Positions 1 through 6,819 of a DNA stretch of 64,000 bases are shown piece after piece; the first letter of the stretch is position 1, and every line of letters starts with the position of its first letter. Made by a program: the position numbers and the translations under genes. Below the pieces are notes generated by a model, which ran no database searches, was not told the DNA's origin, and saw only the letters and a program-made list of their open reading frames with translations. Origin of the DNA: Alphaproteobacteria bacterium (GTDB taxonomy: Bacteria; Pseudomonadota; Alphaproteobacteria; Rhodobacterales; Rhodobacteraceae); NCBI GenBank assembly GCA_030427145.1, contig JAUHWT010000003.1, forward strand, positions 1 to 64,000, written 5' to 3'.

Positions 1-65
1 GAGCGATATATCTCCTACCAACCCAGCCTCCAATTCCAATCTATACTCGGAAACGGACTCGCAGA

Positions 66-524
66 TCAGGAAGCCTTCAGGAAGGTGGGATCAAAACACC
101 GCTTACAGTGGTATTCGGCTTGGTACCATTTCAGCAGATAGGCAGCGGCCCCGATGGCTTGATCGTCCGGGGCGTTTGGTGTGGCGATGATCTCGACCGC
201 GCGGCGCACGGCTTCGGGGAGTTCGGTCATGGCTGGCCCCTTCTTGCGCGGATCAAGCGAGGGTAAGGGTGCACGGCTGGGAGACGCCACGCGGATATTT
301 TGCGCGGCGGGCGCATCAGGTCCAAGTGTTTTGACCTGTGCGGCTTGCTGGCCTTCAACCTCAGCAAGATGCGCGTTGAAGGCTTCGGGAGACATCCAGA
401 AGGGATCGTCCACGGGTAAACCAAGCGCCACAAGTTCGCGGGCCGACAAAGAGCGCGGTAGTTCGTTTGTGGCGTTGTGCGCAGGTTTGGAAATTGCGTC
501 ATCATCCCAAGGGAACTTTTCCAT
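66..524 (-). CDS. hypothetical protein of the mobilisation region (152 aa)
   Basis: I do not recognise a family. The predicted protein is soluble and begins MEKFPWDDD. Its middle is Pro/Ala-rich, and the C-terminal part (ELPEAVRRAVEIIATPNAPDDQ and onward) looks like a small alpha-helical unit ending in a short Cys pair (HCKRC). A longer in-frame reading upstream exists, but the start at 524 is preferred because the stop of the preceding gene and this ATG overlap as TGATG, a translational-coupling junction. Transcription with the TraD-like gene and the position next to the relaxase suggest an accessory mobilisation role; this is inference from context only. Confidence 0.6.
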   Translation of the reverse strand: MEKFPWDDDAISKPAHNATNELPRSLSARELVALGLPVDDPFWMSPEAFNAHLAEVEGQQAAQVKTLGPDAPAAQNIRVASPSRAPLPSLDPRKKGPAMTELPEAVRRAVEIIATPNAPDDQAIGAAAYLLKWYQAEYHCKRCFDPTFLKAS

Positions 525-862
525 CACTGTGACCCTCCCGAATTGAGATCTGCGCATTGTGCCTCCAATCGGGCGGTGGCCTCCTGAAACGGGGCGGCAT
601 AGCCATCTTCCAAGCGCTCCGCGAGGAATCGCGCATCGCGCAGGGCGATGCCTTTTTGATTGGCGAGGAATTGAAAGAAGCCCACGGCTTTGTCCTTTGG
701 CAATCCGTCCCGTTCGATATTCCGTGCCGCGAGCAGGATGAGACCGCCAAGGATGACCTTCTTGCGGCTTTCTGCCTTGCGTTCCTGTTCCTTGAAGGCC
801 CGTTCTTTTTCTTGTGCCAATCGCATGGCTTTCTCGACCTGTGCTTGCGTGATCCGTGCCAT
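524..862 (-). CDS. small TraD/MobC-like mobilisation accessory protein (112 aa)
   Basis: A small basic helical protein. The N-terminal half is a charged helix rich in Lys, Glu and Arg (about residues 6-36). It is followed by RKKVILGGLILLAARN, which resembles the conserved RKK-x-ILGGL core of small TraD-type conjugal transfer proteins. Such proteins typically sit beside MobA/MobL relaxases and assist relaxosome formation at oriT. The gene is divergent from the relaxase and shares a 317-nt intergenic region with it. Its stop overlaps the start of the next gene (TGATG). The family assignment rests on short motif similarity and genomic context, so a different relaxosome accessory family is possible. 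Confidence 0.6.
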   Translation of the reverse strand: MARITQAQVEKAMRLAQEKERAFKEQERKAESRKKVILGGLILLAARNIERDGLPKDKAVGFFQFLANQKGIALRDARFLAERLEDGYAAPFQEATARLEAQCADLNSGGSQ

Positions 863-1179
863 CGACCCCTCCTATGCTGGTGTTTATCAGGACATAGGAA
901 ACAAGGTGGGGTGATCTCAAATCTTCGCGCGCGGAATTGTCTGTGCGATGCGCACAGGGGAAATTTTGACCGGGGGAAGTGAGGCGCGCGAGGGAAGAAC
1001 CTGAAAGGCGCAATTACGCAAACTCTGTTTGCAGCGTCGGGCCTGATCGCCACCGCCTGCGGCGGGCCTGCCCGAAATCGCCCTCTGTTTCCATGGGATA
1101 CAACGCGCTTTTTCAGATCGCTACCGCTTGGACCTATCTCGCAACTGACCCTTCGGACTAGGAGATAGGGAGGCAGGTC
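863..1179. other. divergent intergenic region, candidate oriT with inverted repeats
   Basis: The 317 nt between the divergent mobilisation genes contain several perfect inverted repeats: TGTGCG/CGCACA at 942-956 (3-nt loop), GCAAA/TTTGC at 1018-1032, CCGCC/GGCGG at 1053-1065, and an 8-bp pair CCTATCTC/GAGATAGG at 1133-1140 and 1162-1169 separated by 21 nt just before the relaxase start. This layout is what is expected for an oriT and for autoregulated divergent promoters. No nic consensus was recognised, so the oriT role is inference from position and repeats. Confidence 0.45.
1133..1169. repeat. 8-bp inverted repeat before the relaxase gene
   Basis: CCTATCTC (1133-1140) and GAGATAGG (1162-1169) are perfect reverse complements separated by 21 nt. 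The right arm overlaps the purine-rich stretch serving as ribosome binding site of the relaxase gene at 1180. It could be an operator for relaxase autoregulation, an oriT hairpin, or an RNA stem that limits translation. Confidence 0.5.
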
Positions 1180-2283
1180 ATGACAACAAAAATAACCCAG
1201 ATCGCGAGCAAGGCGGTGCATTACAGGACCCAACCGATTGCACGGCGCAAGGACCAAAGCGCGGTCTACTATGCCGCCTATATCACCGGCGAACCCCTGT
1301 ACGATGTGCGCCGGGACAAGACGTTCTGGCGCAAGGATGGGCAAGGCGATGTACTGCTTTGGGAGATTGTCGGGCCAGACGGATCACAGGACTGGACACT
1401 TGCGGAATTGTGGAACGGTGCCGAGGGCGCGGCGAAGAAAATCAACGAGCGGCCCGGACGCCAGACCGTGATCGCGCTGCCCCATGAACTGTGCGAGGGA
1501 GGACACGAGGCGGCACAGCGTGTCGCGCGCGGCCATTGCCTGTGGCTCAGGGACCAGTACGGCACCGCCAGCACATGGGCATTCCACGCGCCAAGCCCAC
1601 AAGCCTATGGCGAGAGCGCGAAAAACTGGCATATCCACATTGTCGAGACAGATCGGAGGATGACCGCCAACGGTGCTGGCCGCCCGGTCTTCGGTGCGAA
1701 GGTGCGCGAACTCACCGACGCCAAGCAGGGCAAGGTTGAAATCGAGCGGCGGCGCAAGGATTGGGAAAAGCGCGTGAACGCGGAACTTCACCGCGTCGGA
1801 GCCGCCACCCGCGTCAATCTGCGTCGAAAATCGCAGGGCGATGGCCCGGACTACATTCCCGGTGTTCATCGCGGCCCAAAGGTCAATGCGATGCTGCGCA
1901 AACACCAAGCGGCAACGCGCGCGGCCATGATCGCAGGTCGCGCCTTGCCGCTGCCCGCGAAACGCGTGGCATCCTATCTCGCCTATGCCGCCGCCCGGAA
2001 GAGCGCCAATGTAGCGCATCGGGCAATCTGGCAGGCGACAGGGAGGGTGGTTTCACAAATCACTTCGGCATCTGTTCAATTCAGCGAAACGACGGACCCG
2101 CCCACAACGGAGAAAAACCGGGCGGAGCTGGGCCAGTCCAAGGGCGAGGCAACGCCCATCGCGCCGCCCAGCGATGTGACACAGGATGTGGAAACGGCGC
2201 ACAACCGCGAAGCAAGGGATTGGGAGCGCTTTTGGGAGCAGGAAGCCCGCAAAGCGCTCTCGCAGCGTCAGCGACAGAAGTGA
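1180..2283 (+). CDS. mobA: MobA/MobL-family relaxase (367 aa)
   Basis: The DNA strand transferase that nicks oriT and leads the transferred strand during mobilisation. The N-terminus (HYRTQPIARRKDQSAVYYAAY) matches the MobA/MobL start in which a conserved R-x-x-x-x-SAV segment is followed by a conserved A-A-Y. The metal-binding motif appears at about residues 155-160 as WHIHIVETDR, equivalent to the HAHIL motif of the family. LPHEL at about 107 corresponds to the conserved LPREL segment. The C-terminal 100 residues are low-complexity and charged, and no primase or helicase domain is fused. The ATG at 1180 follows a GGAGATAGGGAGG-type ribosome binding site. The gene is divergent from the TraD-like gene and convergent with the D5 primase gene (4-nt gap). 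Confidence 0.85.
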   Translation: MTTKITQIASKAVHYRTQPIARRKDQSAVYYAAYITGEPLYDVRRDKTFWRKDGQGDVLLWEIVGPDGSQDWTLAELWNGAEGAAKKINERPGRQTVIALPHELCEGGHEAAQRVARGHCLWLRDQYGTASTWAFHAPSPQAYGESAKNWHIHIVETDRRMTANGAGRPVFGAKVRELTDAKQGKVEIERRRKDWEKRVNAELHRVGAATRVNLRRKSQGDGPDYIPGVHRGPKVNAMLRKHQAATRAAMIAGRALPLPAKRVASYLAYAAARKSANVAHRAIWQATGRVVSQITSASVQFSETTDPPTTEKNRAELGQSKGEATPIAPPSDVTQDVETAHNREARDWERFWEQEARKALSQRQRQK

Positions 2284-2287
2284 TCAG

Positions 2288-3904
2288 TCACACAACGCGC
2301 AGGAGGTCTGCGCGCTCCTGATTTTCAAGTTCGATGAGGCCGCGTGTGCCGTTGAAATAGGCCTTGCCGACCTCGTTCAGGCGGGCGCCACGGCGATAAA
2401 CTAGCCGCTTGGACCGTTCTGCATCTTTGACAATGCCCATACCATTCAGGCGGCGGCCAAAGGCGGTGCTTGTCAGCTTTTGGCCTTCATTGACTTCGGC
2501 AAAGCGTTCATAGGCCCGGAAAAGATTGCCCGCCTGTTCGACCTTGTCAGGACCGATATCAAGGCAGATGGACGCGAAATCTGACAACGGGTCGAAGGCG
2601 TTCTTCTTGGCGTTGCGGACGGCATATAGATGCCCCGGCACACTCAATCCGCCTTGGGCATACGCCACCGCGCCTTCGACGCACCAGCGGAAGATGCCTT
2701 CCAACTCGCCCAGCAACCGGGCCTTCAATTTAGGGTCTTTGACCTTCCCACCTTCGGGGCATTCGTGGGCGTCGTAAAACTTGGCAAGGAATGGAATGAT
2801 GATTGTGCGTCGATAAACCCCGGCGTCTTGGCTCTGGATGAGCGGCATATAATTGGTCGCATACCAAAGCGTCGCCATCGAGTAGAAATCGAAATATTCT
2901 TGGCGTAGGAAGCGGGCCTTGATGACATCTTCGCCGGTCAGCCGTTTGAACTCGCGTTCGGCTAGCACATCGTTGCGCTCGAACTCACCGCCGATGCCAA
3001 GGCGTTTGCCCGACAAGGCCGCAACATCGCTGTTGATCCCGGATTTGCGCGCGTCTTGCGTGATCAGCCCTTTGTCCACGCCGGTTTGGTACTGCCCGAA
3101 GACCGCAGCCATGATCGCAAGGAACAGGCTTTTGCCGTTGCTCCCGTTCATCTTGTCGTTCGTTTCTTCTCCGGTGAGGAAAAAGGCGACTTGTTCTTCC
3201 TGATGCGCGAACATCGAATACCCGACAGCGCGTTGGAGAAATCCGGCGAGCGTGCGATCACCGCAGGTGATATCAGTGATGAACGCGTCCCATGCTGGGC
3301 ACTGCGCCTTCGGGTCATAGTGCAGCGGCCCCATCCCGGTCAGCATATCAGCGGGCGAGAACTGTGCGAGCTGACCGGTGGTCAGATCAAGCGTGCCGTT
3401 CTGTGCGTTCCAAAGATGATTTTTCTGGTCGAACACATCGAGTGGCACCAGAACCGCTGGTTTCGCCATGTCCAATGCCCCCCTGATCGAACTGGCCCGA
3501 CCCGAGCGCTCTGCCCATTGCAAGCGGAACGGCACTTCCTCTTTGTCGAGATGCTGGCACTCAAACTTGATCGCACGGGCAATCTCCGCTGCCATCCCTA
3601 TGGCGCGTTCTTTTCCTGAATACCGGTCCCAGCAGCGGCCATCGAAAACGACCCAGTCAGCTCCTACGACATAGGCCATTCTGTCGCCGTACCTGGCCAG
3701 CAGCCTATCAGAATTGCCCAGTTCGCTGAGATCAAATCTCGCGCCAGCTCGGGTCAAAACGGCAGAGATTTCGGGTTCTCTGGGGCGAGGTCTTTCATCT
3801 TCGATGACGGCGTTGTCCGGGTTGTTGAGCGCGATGATCTCTTCTTTGCGGGCTTTTGCCAGCGCGTTCTTGATGCGTCTGTATTGCTTGCTGTGATGCT
3901 CCAT
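2288..3904 (-). CDS. phage/plasmid primase, D5/P4-type superfamily 3 helicase (538 aa)
   Basis: Replication protein of the mobile element. The N-terminal 100 residues are charged and divergent. Residues about 130-240 resemble the D5_N region (LWNAQNGTLDLTTGQL, then PAWDAFI). The C-terminal SF3 helicase has Walker A GSNGKS at about residue 250, and ATNYMPLI around 345 matches the sensor region. A C-terminal winged-helix-like segment follows. The start at 3904 has an AGGAAA ribosome binding site. There is no recognisable archaeo-eukaryotic primase domain upstream, so this may be the helicase half of a split system. It suggests the element can replicate autonomously after excision. It is convergent with mobA. 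Confidence 0.85.
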   Translation of the reverse strand: MEHHSKQYRRIKNALAKARKEEIIALNNPDNAVIEDERPRPREPEISAVLTRAGARFDLSELGNSDRLLARYGDRMAYVVGADWVVFDGRCWDRYSGKERAIGMAAEIARAIKFECQHLDKEEVPFRLQWAERSGRASSIRGALDMAKPAVLVPLDVFDQKNHLWNAQNGTLDLTTGQLAQFSPADMLTGMGPLHYDPKAQCPAWDAFITDITCGDRTLAGFLQRAVGYSMFAHQEEQVAFFLTGEETNDKMNGSNGKSLFLAIMAAVFGQYQTGVDKGLITQDARKSGINSDVAALSGKRLGIGGEFERNDVLAEREFKRLTGEDVIKARFLRQEYFDFYSMATLWYATNYMPLIQSQDAGVYRRTIIIPFLAKFYDAHECPEGGKVKDPKLKARLLGELEGIFRWCVEGAVAYAQGGLSVPGHLYAVRNAKKNAFDPLSDFASICLDIGPDKVEQAGNLFRAYERFAEVNEGQKLTSTAFGRRLNGMGIVKDAERSKRLVYRRGARLNEVGKAYFNGTRGLIELENQERADLLRVV

Positions 3905-3956
3905 AATTGTTTCCTTTCAAATGGCAGGTTTGGCTCCGTAATGTTTCGGAAGGGGT

Positions 3957-4259
3957 TTATTTGATGGGTTCGAGGATGATGGTCCCGTTGTCATCAACCC
4001 ACCGTATGATGGCTTTGCTTTCGACATGTGATCGGGCCAGCGGCGGCAAGGGGGTGTCCACCGCGATCATCCGCTTGTCGTTTCCGGGCGCACGCAGCAC
4101 ACAGACCTCTTTGTCCATGAAGCGCCGCCCAAGGGTGGCGCGGGTCAAGGCGCTTCGGTCGCGATACGAAAGGCCCGGATTGTGGGCGCGCAGCACGCGC
4201 GCAATGATCTCGGGAGTAGTCCCGATGTAGTCTGGTTTGGGGATGTGAATGTGTCTCAT
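3957..4259 (-). CDS. hypothetical protein (100 aa) upstream of the D5 helicase gene
   Basis: Unrecognised small protein beginning MRHIHIPKPDYIG. A longer reading frame exists, but the ATG at 4259 is preceded by AGGAG about 10 nt upstream, so this start is preferred. Residues IIARVLRAHNPGLSYRDRSAL resemble a helix-turn-helix-like segment with a conserved arrangement of hydrophobic residues, but I cannot assign a family. It lies 52 nt upstream of the helicase gene on the same strand and is probably co-transcribed, so it may act in replication or its control. Confidence 0.6.
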   Translation of the reverse strand: MRHIHIPKPDYIGTTPEIIARVLRAHNPGLSYRDRSALTRATLGRRFMDKEVCVLRAPGNDKRMIAVDTPLPPLARSHVESKAIIRWVDDNGTIILEPIK

Positions 4260-4378
4260 GGCGTAATCGTCTCCTGTTGCGATCAGGAGCTGGGTGCAAA
4301 CGAAGAACAAACCAAAATATTTTTGCTCTGCCCGGTCAGAAAAATCTTGGCTGGAACGACTGCGACGGTTTGGCAACG

Positions 4379-4396
4379 CCTTGCCAGATGGCAAGG
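4379..4396. repeat. 18-bp near-perfect palindrome
   Basis: CCTTGCCAGATGGCAAGG has 8-bp perfect arms around a 2-nt centre. It lies 120 nt upstream of the small gene starting at 4259 on the minus strand. The size and symmetry fit an operator for a dimeric repressor. Confidence 0.5.
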
Positions 4397-4701
4397 TATT
4401 GATTTTATGATGTATTTATTAAGGTGGTCTGGATCGTGCGACAGTATCACCGCTTTGCACGCAAGCCCCAATAGGGAGAAGGGCCAGAACTGTTTTGGCC
4501 CCTGATTTCCGTATAGGGAATTGAAAAACAGGCTTCAACTGTCGCCGTAGTTGTTGAAAGCCGGTTTTAAGCATATTTCATAATAACTTACGCTTTTCGA
4601 CAGTTGAGAAAACACAAGCTGAAACCCAGTTCAAAGTGTTTTTTCTTCGATCACTTCCATCACCACCAAAAGTCAGGGTGAGGGCGCGGCCCTCCCCCTC
4701 G

Positions 4702-4794
4702 GGCAAGCATTGAAAAGCGGTCTCCCCAACAACGGTCACGGCTGACGCCGCGCTGCGTTGCCGGGTGATACCCCTCCGCTTTTCAAAACTTGCC
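4702..4794. repeat. large inverted repeat (19-nt arms, 17 paired) upstream of ardC
   Basis: Arms 4702-4720 and 4776-4794 pair over 17 of 19 positions: an inner 11-bp perfect block (TTGAAAAGCGG/CCGCTTTTCAA) and an outer 6-bp block (GGCAAG/CTTGCC), with two mismatches between. The 55-nt loop contains nested short stems, CAACG/CGTTG (4730-4734, 4756-4760) and GTCA/TGAC (4735-4746). A long, multi-stem fold of this kind is unlikely to be a simple terminator because no T tract follows. Confidence 0.6.
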
Positions 4795-4984
4795 TCGCCC
4801 CCTCCCGCGTTCGCCACGTGGCAGATTTGCAGGAACAGGCGCCTGCGGCGTCAGTCCTGAAATCAGCACTGATTTTCGGAACAGAAACCGACCGATCAAC
4901 ACCAATCACCCGACGGTCAGAAATCTTCTTCCGGGATCTGAAATCGAACGCACATCGTCCGTGCTTTCAACAACGGAGACGATT

Positions 4985-5875
4985 ATGACAAAGCAGAAAT
5001 TCAGCATTCAACAAGAAATCACCGATCAGATCATCGCGGCCATCAAGGCCGGGTGCGCACCTTGGCGCAAGCCTTGGACCGGCGGCGCAGGGGGCGCAGG
5101 TCTGCCCCAGCGGCACAACGGGGAGCCGTATCGCGGGATCAACGTGCTGGTTTTGTGGTCCATCGCGGCAAGCAAGGGCTACACATCCGCACGCTGGATG
5201 ACCTTCAAGCAGGCCAAAGACCTTAGCGGGGCTGTGCGCAAGGGTGAGAAGTCATCGCAGGTGGTTTACTACACCACGACCGAGATCGAGGACGACGCCA
5301 ACGAGGGCGAAACCAAAGTCATTCCCTTTGCCAAGTCTTACCGCGTGTTCAATGCCGATCAGATCGACGGTTTGCCCGAAGAGTTCTACACCAAGCCCAA
5401 TCCGGCGCGGGATTTGGGCACAGAGCGCGACCCCGAGCTGGATACCTTCTTTGCCGCCACCGGCGCGGATATCCGGCACAGCAACCAGCCGCACGCGTTC
5501 TACAATATCGGCGGCGACTTCATCCACATGCCCGAGGCCAACACCTTCCACGACACCAATGGGTACTATGCCACCTTGGCCCATGAGCTGACGCATTGGA
5601 CCGGCGCGGACAAAAGACTGGACCGGTTCAAGCGGCACAGCGACCGCAAGGCCTATGCCTTCGAAGAGCTGGTGGCCGAAATCGGCAATTGCCTGATCTG
5701 TGCGACCCTTGGCCTGACCCCGGATTTTGACCAGAGCGGGGCATATATCGAAGGCTGGATGAAAGCGATGAAGGAGGACAACCGCGCCATCTTCCGTGCA
5801 GCAAGCGAAGCGCAAAAGGCCTTGGACTTTATCCAGGGCCTGACCGAAGCAAGCCACAAGGTGGCCGCTGAATAA
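4985..5875 (+). CDS. ardC: ArdC-like antirestriction protein with zincin metallopeptidase domain (296 aa)
   Basis: The N-terminal ~120 residues form the ArdC single-stranded-DNA-binding domain (Pfam ArdC_N, formerly DUF1738), with APWRKPW near residue 26 and YRGINVL at about 50. The C-terminal domain is a metallopeptidase with the zinc motif HELTHWT near residue 199 and a downstream EELVAEIG glutamate. Family members coat incoming single-stranded DNA and protect it from restriction on entry by conjugation. The ATG at 4985 follows GGAGA. The frame is open further upstream, but those codons lack coding character. It lies 190 nt after the large inverted repeat. Confidence 0.88.
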   Translation: MTKQKFSIQQEITDQIIAAIKAGCAPWRKPWTGGAGGAGLPQRHNGEPYRGINVLVLWSIAASKGYTSARWMTFKQAKDLSGAVRKGEKSSQVVYYTTTEIEDDANEGETKVIPFAKSYRVFNADQIDGLPEEFYTKPNPARDLGTERDPELDTFFAATGADIRHSNQPHAFYNIGGDFIHMPEANTFHDTNGYYATLAHELTHWTGADKRLDRFKRHSDRKAYAFEELVAEIGNCLICATLGLTPDFDQSGAYIEGWMKAMKEDNRAIFRAASEAQKALDFIQGLTEASHKVAAE

Positions 5876-5963
5876 GCGGCCCAATCCCTTTATTTTCATG
5901 TTTTTTCTTCCGCGATTTTTGGCCGAACCCAAATTCTTTTTAGAACAACTACGGAGTTAAAAC

Positions 5964-6314
5964 ATGTTCTCACAAATCGATGAAATAACCTACATCATTG
6001 TCCGCCATCGCGAAAACGGCAAGCAACGGATTATCCGGCGCGGTTTGACTTATGAAGAGGCGCGAGCGTATTTTGAAGACCGCAAAACAAGTGGCGAAGA
6101 CTGGTATGACGCTTACCGAGAGGTCATCACAAAATATGAGATTGTGCGCATATGGCACGGCGGTAAGAGAAGAGTTGTGAAACGCAACCTGACTTTGGAG
6201 CAGGCACAAGCGCATTGCGATGATCCCAAGACGGCGGGCGAAGACTGGGGTGACTGGTACCGCACGCAAATCTACCGACTCAGCTACCGCACGCAAATCT
6301 ACCGACTCAGCTGA
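5964..6314 (+). CDS. small protein with two internal ~45-residue repeats (116 aa)
   Basis: No family recognised. The protein consists of two homologous units, about residues 8-52 and 58-102. Each reads roughly I-V-R-x5-GK-x-R-x4-R-x-LT-x-E-x-A-x-A, then DxKTxGEDWxDxYR. The pattern resembles a tandem of short domains that could bind nucleic acid, but no function can be assigned. It ends with an exact 27-bp tandem duplication (YRTQIYRLS twice). A ribosome binding site (ACGGAG) precedes the ATG and a strong terminator follows the stop. It lies 88 nt downstream of ardC. Confidence 0.65.
   Translation: MFSQIDEITYIIVRHRENGKQRIIRRGLTYEEARAYFEDRKTSGEDWYDAYREVITKYEIVRIWHGGKRRVVKRNLTLEQAQAHCDDPKTAGEDWGDWYRTQIYRLSYRTQIYRLS
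6258..6311 (+). repeat. 27-bp perfect tandem duplication at a gene's 3' end
   Basis: Positions 6258-6284 and 6285-6311 are identical, in frame, and end directly at the TGA stop. The duplication adds nine residues (YRTQIYRLS) to the small repeat protein. It probably arose by replication slippage. Confidence 0.85.
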
Positions 6315-6335
6315 TCGCACTGAATCGACAAGAAA

Positions 6336-6365
6336 CGCCCCCGACCGAAAGGCCGGGGGCGTTTT
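6336..6365 (+). terminator. rho-independent terminator after the small repeat gene
   Basis: CGCCCCCGACC and GGCCGGGGGCG form a GC-rich stem with one mismatch and a GAAA tetraloop, followed by GTTTTG. It lies about 20 nt after the stop at 6314. Confidence 0.8.
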
Positions 6366-6819
6366 GCTTACGGAGCCAGCGTCGGGCGGGGGTGGCGCTT
6401 GTCTTGATCCTTCAAGAGGTGATTGCTTTCTAAGCCATCTATGCGGCGGTTTACTGTGCACCGTTCCCGCCCGACACTTCGAAGATTGGTTCAAACGCCC
6501 ACAGACCCAAGGATTTTTTCAAAGTTTTTGCTTGCCGCAGGACGACGGGCCACGCGCGGTCGTGGGACAAACCTGTCCGGCGCTCCCCACACCTACGATC
6601 ACGAGAGCGTCGTTGCGACACTTCCAGCTAAGGGCAGATACCCTTGGCGAGGCTACAAGGCCGGGAACGGCCTCTGGAAAAACGGGAACGCAGCGAAAAA
6701 TGAGTGTCCTGTCAAAGCGCTACCTTGGATAGGGGGAATGTCTCATGCTAACATTCGCCACAAAGGTCGTCGGTTGGAAACCAGCGGCAATTCAATATTT
6801 TTGGGGCTGAGCATTTTCC
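6366..6819. other. 454-nt region upstream of the restriction operon, no gene seen
   Basis: Open frames exist on the plus strand, but their translations are Arg/Pro-rich and look non-coding. One perfect hairpin is visible, AGGCCG/CGGCCT with a GGAA loop at 6658-6673. The promoter of the hsdM operon should lie here; I could not pick a convincing -35/-10 pair. Confidence 0.4.

Larger units (their letters stand above)
4260..4984. other. 725-nt non-coding region with inverted repeats
   Basis: No convincing gene is seen on either strand; the short frames here lack codon bias and ribosome binding sites. It is more AT-rich around 4400-4640 than the surrounding genes. It carries an 18-bp palindrome at 4379-4396 and a large stem-loop at 4702-4794. 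It separates the replication genes (minus strand) from ardC (plus strand), so it must hold divergent promoters and could hold the element's replication origin or single-stranded-DNA promoter elements. Confidence 0.5.

Noticed and set aside
557-982. 141-aa plus-strand frame antisense to the TraD-like gene
   Set aside because: It is the shadow of the minus-strand gene, which has the coding signal and coupling to its neighbour.
66-1013. 315-aa minus-strand reading frame spanning two small mobilisation genes
   Set aside because: The first part is out of frame with the TraD-like gene, and the second matches the real 152-aa protein whose ATG overlaps the preceding stop (TGATG). Long upstream extension lacks a ribosome binding site.
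4790-4984. N-terminal extension of ardC reading frame
   Set aside because: The frame is open, but its codons look non-coding and the ATG at 4985 has a good ribosome binding site and matches ArdC starts.
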